From Dehalococcoidia bacterium (GTDB lineage Bacteria; Chloroflexota; Dehalococcoidia; SZUA-161), in the NCBI GenBank assembly GCA_030619685.1, contig JAUXAX010000057.1:1-13618 (forward strand): DNA of 13,618 bases, in the 5' to 3' direction. Positions 1-7,074 of this stretch are shown here, one piece after another. Each line of letters begins with the position of its first letter. Positions within the stretch are counted from its first letter, which is position 1. Position numbers and translations under genes: made by a program. Under the pieces are notes generated by a model, which worked only from the letters and a program-made list of their open reading frames with translations, was not told where the DNA came from and searched no databases.

Positions 1-1206
1 CAGTATCTGGTAGAGCTTCTCCTGAGCCCACGGCGTGCTCCTCTCGGTGCCCAGGTCGTCCAGTATGACCAGTGGGCTTGTCTTCACAGCTTCGAAGACG
101 CTATCGTAGGTTACTGTGCTTTCGGGGCTGAAGGTGGAGCGCAGGTGGTCGAGAAGGTCCGGCACCACTGCGAAGAAGACAGGTCGCCCTGCCCTGAGCT
201 GGTGGTTGGCTATAGCTGCCGCTAGGTGGGTCTTGCCGCAGCCATGCACACCCAGAAAGACGAGCCAGTTCTCCGGCGTCTCGGCGAACTGTCGGGCTCC
301 CCTCCAGGCGGTTTGGAGGCTCTCCCTTCCCTTTTCGTCGGCGTTCATCCCCCGGGTGTCGAAGGTCTCGAAGGTCTTATCGGCCAGGAATTGGGGGCTC
401 AGGCCACCTACCTGCTGAAACAGTGGCAGTAGAGGCTTCTCAAGCTCGCACTGCTGGGCTATGGCGGGGTCTTGCAACTTGGCAGCCAGCCGCTTATCTA
501 GCTCCTCCAGGTTTCTGACCGTGACCACCGTTGGCAACTCAGCGTTGAACCTGTGGTTCAGGATCTGGAACAGCTTCTCCTCAGCCCACGGCGTGTTGCT
601 TTGGCTCCCCAGGTCGTCGAGCACCAGGAGTGGGGCATTGCGCACCCGCTCGAAGAGCTCATCGTAGGCGATATCGCTATTGGGGCTGAACGTGGAGCGG
701 AGGTGATCGAGCAGGTCAGGGACAGGCATGAAGAATGGCAGGTGCCGTTCCTGCACCCGCTGGTTGGCTATGGCTGCTGCTAGGTGGGTCTTGCCACAGC
801 CGCTGGGACCGCTCAGGACCAACCACCCCTTGGGCTCCCGGGCGAAGTGTCGAGCCACTTCAAGGCAGCGGGCGAATCTCTCCTGGTTTTGAGGGTCACT
901 GCTGCGACCTCGGGGCAGCAGCTTGTCGAAGGTGAGGCGGGTCAATGGCCCCAGGTTGCTATATCGCTCGAGGCGACCGAGGTGCTCCTGCTCGAATTCC
1001 TTTTCGGTACACTGGCAAGGCGCCAATCTGCCAAAGTCTGGGTGCCCGAAGGGCACATCGAAGCGCAGCCACCCCCTACCTTTGCAGAGAGGGCACTCAT
1101 CCTCCTCAGCCTCCTCGCCGAGGTTATCTCTTGAGGAGGTGCCCGTATCTTCTGCGGAATTCTTCGAGGTCAGACTCCGCCTTAGAATGTCGCCTATGCT
1201 CTCCAT
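1..1206 (-). CDS. Partial DnaC/DnaI-like helicase-loader ATPase with two tandem AAA+ modules
   Basis: The reading frame is open for 402 codons and leaves the window at base 1, so the C-terminus is missing. It begins with an N-terminal Cys4 zinc-finger-like motif (C38, C41, C64, C66), as in DnaC/DnaI/IstB-type loaders. Two homologous AAA+ modules follow. Module 1 has Walker A GPSGCGKTH (133-141) and Walker B LLVLDDLG (193-200); module 2 has Walker A GVHGCGKTH (319-327) and Walker B LVILDDLG (379-386). Both modules share DLLDHLRSTFSP and the TPWA.EKL.QIL segment. The ATG at 1206 is chosen because it has GGAGGG about 8 bases upstream and is the only usual start before the zinc cysteines, although it overlaps the DnaD-domain gene by 83 bases. 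The family loads the replicative helicase onto DNA using ATP. Position after dnaB and the DnaD-domain gene supports a primosome role (inference). The end of module 1 lacks a clean sensor-1/arginine-finger consensus. Confidence 0.88.
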   Translation of the reverse strand, partial: MESIGDILRRSLTSKNSAEDTGTSSRDNLGEEAEEDECPLCKGRGWLRFDVPFGHPDFGRLAPCQCTEKEFEQEHLGRLERYSNLGPLTRLTFDKLLPRGRSSDPQNQERFARCLEVARHFAREPKGWLVLSGPSGCGKTHLAAAIANQRVQERHLPFFMPVPDLLDHLRSTFSPNSDIAYDELFERVRNAPLLVLDDLGSQSNTPWAEEKLFQILNHRFNAELPTVVTVRNLEELDKRLAAKLQDPAIAQQCELEKPLLPLFQQVGGLSPQFLADKTFETFDTRGMNADEKGRESLQTAWRGARQFAETPENWLVFLGVHGCGKTHLAAAIANHQLRAGRPVFFAVVPDLLDHLRSTFSPESTVTYDSVFEAVKTSPLVILDDLGTERSTPWAQEKLYQIL

Positions 1207-1831
1207 CGTCCTTGCCCTCCGCTGCCCATCTTTGCAGAATGCTGGAGATATACCTCCAATTGCGCTTGTTGAGGTCAACCGCTTCTCTAAAGGCGTCTTG
1301 AATCCATGAGGCGGGGTAGAGCTTCTCTGCCTCCTTAAGCTCCTCGGCCATTATCGGGGAAAGCATGCCGATGTTCTGCTCATAGAGGGTGAAAATGTTG
1401 GGCTGCTCCTGGCTTGCCGGGCAGGGCTCGTGCTTGACCAGTTCTCCCAGATTGAGCTCGCCGCTCTCTATCCTCTCTACAGCCCTCCTGTCCTCCTCCA
1501 TATTCTTGAAATAGAGGTCGTCAACGTCCCCATCACGCTCCACGGCCAAGTGAAGAAGGGTGCCCCGGCTCACCGCCTGATCCAGGCTGCGTTGCAGAAG
1601 CTCGCCTGGGGAGCCATCGCTCTCAAGCCCCTTCATCAACACAGGGTTGCCGAGAAGCTCGCGGTAAGTAACAAAACGGGGATAGCCCCGTTTTTGGTAC
1701 ACAGCCCAGAAGATGTGGAGTGTGACCTTAAGCTCGGCAAGGTCATCGATCTGAGGCAGCACCGAGCTGAAGAACAGGTTGGGAATTGGCGTGAACTTTG
1801 TCTTACGGGGGAATCCGCTGAATCCTTTCAT
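1124..1831 (-). CDS. DnaD-domain primosome protein (DnaD/DnaB_2 family)
   Basis: This 235-residue protein has the two-part layout of DnaD-like proteins. The N-terminal part (about 10-70) carries FTPIPNLFF and a segment beginning DDLAELKVTLHIFW, resembling the winged-helix half. The C-terminal part (about 148-206) carries YEQNIGMLSPIMAEEL and then NWRYISSILQRW, which fits the YxxxIxxxW signature of the DnaD/DnaB_2 domain. In Firmicutes such proteins bind and remodel DNA at origins and stalled forks and help recruit the helicase loader. Its ATG overlaps the dnaB stop as ATGA, implying translational coupling; only a weak Shine-Dalgarno is visible. Its 3' end overlaps the downstream AAA+ gene by 83 bases. 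The charged tail (about 208-235) lies beyond the domain and is the part that shares DNA with the next gene. The family call is firm; the exact role in this organism is inferred from the operon. Confidence 0.87.
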   Translation of the reverse strand: MKGFSGFPRKTKFTPIPNLFFSSVLPQIDDLAELKVTLHIFWAVYQKRGYPRFVTYRELLGNPVLMKGLESDGSPGELLQRSLDQAVSRGTLLHLAVERDGDVDDLYFKNMEEDRRAVERIESGELNLGELVKHEPCPASQEQPNIFTLYEQNIGMLSPIMAEELKEAEKLYPASWIQDAFREAVDLNKRNWRYISSILQRWAAEGKDDGEHRRHSKAESDLEEFRRRYGHLLKR

Positions 1832-3228
1832 AGCAAGCTCGGTCTTTCACTTTTGACTGGCTCATAGTTCTCGAACTTCGCCATTCGCTCTCGGAAGAAA
1901 AGGTGGGCTCGTCCAACAGGTCCGTTTCTGTGCTTGGCGACTATGATCTCTGCGATGCCCTTTGGGTAAGGCTTACCGGGGAATTTGTTGTCCCACTCCT
2001 CCTCGCTGAAGTAAACATCTTCGCGGTAGATAAAGAGCACGACGTCGGCATCTTGTTCGATAGAGCCGCTCTCCCTGAGGTCGGAAAGCACAGGGGTATG
2101 GGGGTGCCGGGCTTCTACCGCCCGGCTCAACTGGGAGACAGCCAGTATGGGCAGATCAAGCTCTCGGGCGAGCTCCTTTATGGCATGGGAGATATCACTC
2201 ATCTCCTGAACCCGGTTGTCGGTGTACCTGCTTGAGCGCATGAGCTGGATGTAATCCACTATGATAAGGTCGATCCCCTTCTCGCTGTGGAGTCGGCGTG
2301 CCTTGCTGCGCATATCCGAGTCTGTGAGAAAGGGAGAATCATCGATATAAATGGGAGCTTCGGAGAGGATGCCCATGGTCTCCATGACGTCATCTCGCTG
2401 GCGTTCGCTAAGCAGGTCAAGCCTTAGCCTTTGGGTGTCGATCCCCGATTCGCAGGAGAGGAAGCGATAGGCGAGCTCCATCTTGGACATCTCCAGGCTG
2501 AACAGGGCCACCCGAGCACCGTGGTCCAGGGCAACATTGCGGGCGATGTTTAGCGCCAGGCTGGTCTTGCCCAGACTCGGCCTTGCTGCCAGCACAACCA
2601 TGTTGGAGCGCTGCATGCCGCCGAGTATCTTGTCCAAATCGGCGAAGCCACTAGGTATGTGGGGGAGGAAACCCTTGTGGTCTGGAGCTAAGCTGCTCTC
2701 CTCGAAATAGCGATCGAGCACTTCACGGATGTGGACGAAGTCGCGCCTGCTTTCTCCGTACCTCAGCTGAAAGAGGATACCCTCTGCCTTATCGAGGGCA
2801 TCATCGGCATCAGGTGGTGAATCGTAGCCGATGGCTGCGATCTGGTTGGAGGCAGAAATCAGCCGGCGCATCATGGAAAGGCGCCGCACGATATTGGAAT
2901 AGTACTCGACATGCACTGAGGTCGGCACCTGGGAAACCAGGTGGCTCAGGTAAGCAGCTCCACCGGCGGCCTCGAGTCGCTGTTGGCGCGCCAACTCGTG
3001 AGCTACAGTGATCTGGTTTATGGCTTCCTTACGGTCATAAAGTTGAAGGCAACTCTCATAGGTCCAGCGGTTCTTCTCACGGTAGAAGTCCTCGGCCTTG
3101 AGGAAGGTGACGACTTTGAACATCGCCTCAGGGTCGATGAGAAGGGATCCCAGCACCGCTTCTTCGGCATCGAGATCGTGTGGGGGAAGCTTGACGTTTG
3201 ACTGAGGTTCACCGCTGTCACTATACAT
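1828..3228 (-). CDS. dnaB: Replicative DNA helicase DnaB
   Basis: A 466-residue hexameric 5'-3' helicase that unwinds DNA at the replication fork, of normal family length. The N-terminal DnaB domain (about 14-120) starts LPPHDLDAEEAVLGSLL. The RecA-like C-terminal domain has Walker A ARPSLGKT (215-222), SLEMSK (244-249), Walker B LIIVDYIQLM (321-330), SQLSRAVE (365-372) and LSDLRESGSIEQDAD (381-395). No intein or insertion is seen. The ATG is preceded by AAGGA about 6 bases upstream, overlapping the rplI stop region; the two genes are 9 bases apart. It sits in an rplI-dnaB-DnaD-loader operon, matching the common bacterial rplI-dnaB pairing. The first Walker A residue is Ala where Gly is usual, a conservative change not expected to abolish activity. 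Confidence 0.97.
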   Translation of the reverse strand: MYSDSGEPQSNVKLPPHDLDAEEAVLGSLLIDPEAMFKVVTFLKAEDFYREKNRWTYESCLQLYDRKEAINQITVAHELARQQRLEAAGGAAYLSHLVSQVPTSVHVEYYSNIVRRLSMMRRLISASNQIAAIGYDSPPDADDALDKAEGILFQLRYGESRRDFVHIREVLDRYFEESSLAPDHKGFLPHIPSGFADLDKILGGMQRSNMVVLAARPSLGKTSLALNIARNVALDHGARVALFSLEMSKMELAYRFLSCESGIDTQRLRLDLLSERQRDDVMETMGILSEAPIYIDDSPFLTDSDMRSKARRLHSEKGIDLIIVDYIQLMRSSRYTDNRVQEMSDISHAIKELARELDLPILAVSQLSRAVEARHPHTPVLSDLRESGSIEQDADVVLFIYREDVYFSEEEWDNKFPGKPYPKGIAEIIVAKHRNGPVGRAHLFFRERMAKFENYEPVKSERPSLL

Positions 3229-3237
3229 GGCTATTCC

Positions 3238-3885
3238 TTATTCTTCCTCCGTCTTCTTCCCCGTCTTCTTCCCCGTCTTCTTCCCCGTCTTCTTCTCTGT
3301 CTTCTTCTCTGTCTTCTTCTCCGTCTTCTTCTCTGTCTTCTTCTCTGTCTTCTTCTCTGTCTTCTTCTCCCCCTTTTTCTCCTTCTCCTCCTTCTTCTTG
3401 TCCTCCTTCTCTGTCTCCTTTGCCTCCGTCTCTTGCTCCTTCTCCGGCTCAATGAGGACATTTACATTAGCGGTTACATTCTTGGTTAATCTGATCGATA
3501 CCTGGTGGCTTCCCAGCTCGCGGATCGGCTCTTCGAGCTCTATGTCGCGCTTCTCGATCTCATGTCCTGTGAGCGATTTTATCTCCTTTGCAATGTCCGC
3601 GCTTGTGACCGAGCCATAGATGCGGTCTTTGGTCCCAGCACGAACCTTTAAGGCTACGGTGAGGTCTCCTAGCACCTGAGCCAAAGCCTCGGCTTCTTGC
3701 TCCAAGCCAGCCTGGCGACGGGCATCGGCCTGACGCCGCGATTCCAATTTCTGTAGCTCAGTAGGGGTAGCGATTACGGCGAGCTTCTGCGGAAGGAGGA
3801 AATTCCTGGCGTAGCCATTGGCTACCTCTTTCAAGTCGCCCGCACTGGCCACGTTAGGAATGTCCTGGAGGAAAATTACTCTCAT
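3238..3885 (-). CDS. rplI: 50S ribosomal protein bL9 with long Lys/Glu/Thr repeat tail
   Basis: bL9 binds 23S rRNA at the base of the L1 stalk and affects frame maintenance. The N-terminal domain reads MRVIFLQDIPNVASAGDL, then VANGYARNFLLP and K.AVIAT, matching the family. The C-terminal domain follows, around residues 70-148. I place the start at the ATG at 3885: it aligns with the family N-terminus and has a GAGGGCAGG ribosome site. An upstream in-frame ATG at 3912 adds nine residues and has no Shine-Dalgarno. The protein is 215 residues, against about 150 for typical bL9. The surplus is a tail of about 65 residues rich in Lys and Glu, ending in ten KKT[E/G] units (residues 174-213) encoded by a 12-bp tandem repeat. 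The tail is hydrophilic and probably disordered. First gene of the replication operon. Confidence 0.93.
   Translation of the reverse strand: MRVIFLQDIPNVASAGDLKEVANGYARNFLLPQKLAVIATPTELQKLESRRQADARRQAGLEQEAEALAQVLGDLTVALKVRAGTKDRIYGSVTSADIAKEIKSLTGHEIEKRDIELEEPIRELGSHQVSIRLTKNVTANVNVLIEPEKEQETEAKETEKEDKKKEEKEKKGEKKTEKKTEKKTEKKTEKKTEKKTEKKTGKKTGKKTGKKTEEE
3247..3366 (-). repeat. 12-bp tandem repeat, ten units, inside rplI
   Basis: Ten consecutive 12-base units encode KKT[E/G]: six KKTE, three KKTG, then one KKTE in coding order. On the plus strand the unit is roughly gtcttcttctct with c/t variation. Three adjacent variant units (KKTG) suggest local duplication of a mutated copy. The unit length is a multiple of three, so copy-number change keeps the frame. 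The array ends 18 bases before the dnaB start codon. Confidence 0.95.
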
Positions 3886-3931
3886 CCTGCCCTCTATTCT
3901 ATTCCTTGCCATTCACTGCTGGTCAACAGAG

Positions 3932-3996
3932 TTATCCAGGAAGTTATCAACTTTTGGGTGACCTTCCCGTAGACTTTTCCACAAAAGTTTTCCACA
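3932..3996. promoter_or_regulatory. Cluster of DnaA-box-like 9-mers upstream of the rplI-dnaB operon
   Basis: The gap between purL and rplI holds two identical TTTTCCACA 9-mers (3975-3983 and 3988-3996, 13 bases apart), each one mismatch from the TTATCCACA consensus. It also holds TTATCCAGG (3932-3940) and TTATCAACT (3944-3952), two or more mismatches away and 12 bases apart. All four lie in the same orientation on the plus strand. ACTTTT-CCAC-AAAAGT (3973-3988) is also a perfect short inverted repeat. DnaA binding is inferred from sequence likeness only. A role as operon control site or minor DnaA-binding cluster is more likely than an origin, since no dnaA/dnaN gene or AT-rich unwinding element is in the window. 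Confidence 0.4.
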
Positions 3997-4003
3997 GGAA
4001 GAC

Positions 4004-6205
4004 CTATCCCATCGCCTTTTGCAGGCCGTTTCTCCACCCATCTACTATCTCTTCGAGCGGCAAATCTACTACATCTTCAATGAGAAAGCGATTGCCCCCA
4101 ACGGTCCCGAGTTCTCTTAGGGGCACCCGATGGCTGGCAGCCAGATTTCGAAGTTCACCCCATCGAGCTGGCTCCAGTGAGACTACGATCCTCGACTGCT
4201 CTTCGCCGAAAAGCTCGCTGTCAATTCTCCCTGTTATCTTCCACCTTCCCCTGATGCCGATTCTGCCGGCGATGCAGCTCTCAGCCAACGTCACAGCAAG
4301 CCCGCCATCGGAGCAGTCGTGAGCTGAGCGTACAATGCCCTGTCTGATAGCATCCAGGCAACACCGTTGCACCCTCTTCTCCAGATCGAGGTCGATCGAG
4401 AGGGCTCCGACAACGATATCGTGAATCAACTCGAGATACTCACTGCCGCCTTTACCGTCCGTTCCCTTCTCGTCATCTCCAAGCACTACTACCAGGTCGC
4501 CCTCGTGCTTGAAGCCTATAGTGCTATGGTGGGCTATGTCCTCGATCAGCCCCACCATGCCCACTACCGGGGTGGGATAAACCGGCTCGCCTTTGGTCTC
4601 GTTGTACAGGCTGACGTTGCCGCTGATGACTGGTATGTTCAGTATTCCGCAGGCTTGGGCCATGCCCCGAATGCATTGCTCCAGCTGGTAGTAGACCTCA
4701 GGCCTTTCCGGATTGCCGAAGTTCAGGCAGTCGGTTATGGCCAGAGGCTCTGCACCGGCGCACGCCAGATTGCGCGCTGCCTCAGCGACAGCTATGATGC
4801 CACCTGTATACGGGTCGAGATAGCAGTAGCGCCCGTTGCCATCTGCGGTCAGGGCGATGGCTTTCTTTGTGCCCTTAATCCTGAGGACAGCGGCATCGCT
4901 CCCCGGGGGGACTGTGGTATTGATCTGGACCTGGTGATCGTATTGCCTGTAGATCCATTCCTTGCTGGCGATATTGGGGGAGGCGAGCATCTGAAGCAGC
5001 ACCGAAGAGGCATTCTGCCCAATGTCGGGAATGGTGCTGAGGTCGAACCTCTGTAGCGCGTCAAGCCAGGCGGGTTTGATTCCCTTGGGACGATAGAGGG
5101 GTGGGGTGGTCAGGAGCTTGATTGGAACCTCGGCAACCAGCTCCTCCCCCTCCCTTATGCGGGCCATGCCGTCATCGGTCACCTCGCCGATGATGTCGGA
5201 ACGGAGGTCCCATCTATCGAAAATGGCCTTCACCTTATCCTCGCTTCCCTTCTTCACGATGGCCAGCATCCGTTCCTGCGATTCGGAGAGCATGACCTCG
5301 TAGGGAATCATCCCTTCCTCACGCCGGGGGACCTTGGAGACGTTGATTGTCACGCCGCTGCCGCTTTTCGAAGCTGACTCAATAGCAGAGCTGGTCAGTC
5401 CTGCGGCGCCGAGGTCCTGTAAGCCCACGATATGGTCGGTTTCGGCGAGCTCAAGGCAGGCCTCCAGCAGGAGCTTCTCCATGAAGGGATTGCCCACCTG
5501 CACCGTTGGCCTCAGCTCGCGCTCATCCTCGAAAGTCCTTGACGCCAGCCCCGAGGCGCCGTGAAGGCCGTCGCGGCCGGTATCGGCGCCAACAAGCATT
5601 AACAGATTGCCTTTGCCACTGGCCTTGGATCTGACCAGCTTCCTTTTCTCGGCGATGCCCACGCACATGGCGTTGACCAGTGGGTTTGCCGAATAGGTAG
5701 GGGAGAAGTAGACCTCGCCGGCGACATCCGGTATGCCGAGGCAGTTGCCGTAGTCGGCGATGCCCGCCACTACCCCGCTGAAAAGATAGCGGTTTCGCGG
5801 CTCGTTTAGGGGTCCGAACCTCAGTGAGTTGAGCAGGGCGATGGGCCTTGCCCCCATGGTGAAGATGTCGCGCACTATCCCACCCACCCCGGTGGCCGCC
5901 CCCTGGTAGGGCTCGATGGCCGAGGGGTGATTGTGGGACTCCATCTTCATCACCACGCAGAGGCCATCGCCGATATCAACAGCACCGGCGTTCTCCTCTC
6001 CGGGGTTGACCAGGACGCGTGGGGAGGCGTGGGGCAGCAGCTTCAGCAACAGCTTGGAGTGTTTATAGCCGCAGTGCTCGCTCCACAGGCTGCCGAACAG
6101 CCCTATTTCGACCAGATTAGGCTCCCGCCCCAATTGCTGCACAATTAGGCTATATTCCTCTTCGCTCAGGGCGACTTCATCAAGGACTTCTTTGGAGAGG
6201 GGCAT
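4004..6205 (-). CDS. purL: Phosphoribosylformylglycinamidine synthase subunit PurL (small type)
   Basis: PurL makes FGAM from FGAR, ATP and ammonia delivered by PurQ, the fourth step of de novo purine synthesis. At 733 residues it is the small, stand-alone type seen in Gram-positives and archaea, which needs separate PurQ and PurS. Visible motifs are the active-site His region WSEHCGYKHS (41-50), the nucleotide/metal-binding stretch ESHNHPSAIEPYQGAATGVGG (89-109, with conserved His, Glu and Gly), GLQDLGAAGL and the C-terminal HDCSDGGLAVTLAE. The ATG has AGGAG about 6 bases upstream. It follows purQ by 42 bases, and a sigma70-like promoter overlaps the purQ end, so purL may be transcribed both from purQ and alone. 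Nothing is missing relative to the family. Confidence 0.97.
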   Translation of the reverse strand: MPLSKEVLDEVALSEEEYSLIVQQLGREPNLVEIGLFGSLWSEHCGYKHSKLLLKLLPHASPRVLVNPGEENAGAVDIGDGLCVVMKMESHNHPSAIEPYQGAATGVGGIVRDIFTMGARPIALLNSLRFGPLNEPRNRYLFSGVVAGIADYGNCLGIPDVAGEVYFSPTYSANPLVNAMCVGIAEKRKLVRSKASGKGNLLMLVGADTGRDGLHGASGLASRTFEDERELRPTVQVGNPFMEKLLLEACLELAETDHIVGLQDLGAAGLTSSAIESASKSGSGVTINVSKVPRREEGMIPYEVMLSESQERMLAIVKKGSEDKVKAIFDRWDLRSDIIGEVTDDGMARIREGEELVAEVPIKLLTTPPLYRPKGIKPAWLDALQRFDLSTIPDIGQNASSVLLQMLASPNIASKEWIYRQYDHQVQINTTVPPGSDAAVLRIKGTKKAIALTADGNGRYCYLDPYTGGIIAVAEAARNLACAGAEPLAITDCLNFGNPERPEVYYQLEQCIRGMAQACGILNIPVISGNVSLYNETKGEPVYPTPVVGMVGLIEDIAHHSTIGFKHEGDLVVVLGDDEKGTDGKGGSEYLELIHDIVVGALSIDLDLEKRVQRCCLDAIRQGIVRSAHDCSDGGLAVTLAESCIAGRIGIRGRWKITGRIDSELFGEEQSRIVVSLEPARWGELRNLAASHRVPLRELGTVGGNRFLIEDVVDLPLEEIVDGWRNGLQKAMG

Positions 6206-6227
6206 AGGTACTCCTTTTTCGATCTGA

Positions 6228-6256
6228 ATGCTAGCACAAGTGTTCTACTATGTCAA
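6228..6256 (-). promoter_or_regulatory. Probable sigma70 promoter for purL
   Basis: On the minus strand TTGACA (-35, plus-strand 6251-6256) is followed after 17 bases by TAGCAT (-10, 6228-6233), preceded by TGC as an extended -10. The -35 is a full match, the -10 matches four of six. The -35 ends immediately before the purQ TAG stop. The start point would fall around 6220, leaving a short leader with the purL ribosome site. Confidence 0.55.
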
Positions 6257-6979
6257 GGGCTGAAGTGGTTTTATGCAGCCCATTGCCCTGGTGGTGACTT
6301 CGTCGATGATGGACTGAAAAACCACAGTCCCGTCCACCCCGCCAACTGTATCTTCGCATGCCCTCTCCGGGTGGGGCATCATACCCAGGACGTTGCCCGC
6401 TTTGTTGATGATGCCGGCGATGTTGTTCAAGGAACCGTTGGGGTTTGCCCCCTCGGTTATGTCGCCTGTGGGGCTGCAGTAGCGGAAGGCAACCTGGTTA
6501 TTGGCTTCAAGCTTTTTCAAAGTGGACTCGTCGGCGTAGTAGCTGCCCTCGTAGTGGGAGATCGGGATGTAGAGCACCTGCCCTTTTTTCGACTTCGAGG
6601 TGAACGGCAGGGAGGCGTTTTCTACTCGCAGGTGAACCCATTGACATCTGTACTGGAGGTGGTTGTTTTGTATCAGGGCTCCGGGCAGAAGGCCAGACTC
6701 GCAAAGTATCTGAAAGCCGTTGCAGATACCGATGACCAGCTTGCCTGCAGCAGCGAACTCCTCCACCGCAGTCATCACCGACGAGAAGCGAGCGATGGCC
6801 CCAGGGCGGAGGTAATCACCGTAGGAGAAGCCGCCGGGAAGGATAACACAATCGAGGCCTGATAGATCGGTGTCCTTGTGCCACACATATTCCGCCTTTT
6901 GCTCCAGAACCTTGTCCAGCACATGATAACAATCCTTGTCGCTCCACGTGCCGGGAAAGACGATCACCCCGAATCTCAT
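6248..6979 (-). CDS. purQ: Phosphoribosylformylglycinamidine synthase subunit PurQ (glutaminase)
   Basis: A class I glutamine amidotransferase of 243 residues that hydrolyses glutamine and channels ammonia to PurL. The triad is visible: nucleophile Cys86 in [14 protein letters not shown], and His203/Glu205 in MMPHPERA. The oxyanion-region motif [15 protein letters not shown] (47-61) is intact. The ATG has AAGGGG about 7 bases upstream. The protein is at the longer end of stand-alone PurQ but shows no additional domain. purL follows 42 bases downstream, consistent with co-expression of complex partners. The third subunit, PurS, often encoded just before purQ, is not in this window: the 95-base upstream gap is too small for it. 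Confidence 0.96.
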   Translation of the reverse strand: MRFGVIVFPGTWSDKDCYHVLDKVLEQKAEYVWHKDTDLSGLDCVILPGGFSYGDYLRPGAIARFSSVMTAVEEFAAAGKLVIGICNGFQILCESGLLPGALIQNNHLQYRCQWVHLRVENASLPFTSKSKKGQVLYIPISHYEGSYYADESTLKKLEANNQVAFRYCSPTGDITEGANPNGSLNNIAGIINKAGNVLGMMPHPERACEDTVGGVDGTVVFQSIIDEVTTRAMGCIKPLQPLT

Positions 6980-7005
6980 CTCAAACCCCTTTTAGAAATA
7001 CGAAA

Positions 7006-7048
7006 AGGGAACAATCGGACAAGTCCATCGCTTGCTCTTTTGTTCCCT
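7006..7048 (-). terminator. Hairpin between the YqeY-like gene and purQ, weak terminator or leader element
   Basis: AGGGAACAA (7006-7014) pairs perfectly with TTGTTCCCT (7040-7048) around a 25-base loop. Read on the minus strand the stem is followed by a short T run (CCCTTTTCG). It follows the YqeY-like stop by 26 bases and ends 26 bases before the purQ start, so it could end the rpsU transcript or act in the purQ leader. A second small perfect hairpin, AAACCT-CTTC-AGGTTT (7053-7068), lies just before it. The long loop and short T run make it a weak terminator call. Confidence 0.4.
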
Positions 7049-7074
7049 GATCAAACCTCTTCAGGTTTCCCTTC

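Noticed and set aside
3198..3619. Plus-strand open frames with long Ser/Pro or Phe/Val repeats opposite rplI
   Set aside because: They are antisense shadows of the rplI 12-bp repeat; no ribosome site or family resemblance, and bL9 is certain on the other strand.
3890..3930. Possible promoter for rplI using TTGACC
   Set aside because: No good -10 hexamer occurs at 16-18 bases, and the start point would fall at or after the rplI start codon.
3932..3996. Chromosomal origin (oriC)
   Set aside because: No dnaA, dnaN or AT-rich unwinding region is visible, and gene orientation does not change across the gap.
4367..5056. 229-residue plus-strand open frame
   Set aside because: It lies wholly antisense to purL, whose motifs are intact. 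The long openness reflects codon bias of the real gene.
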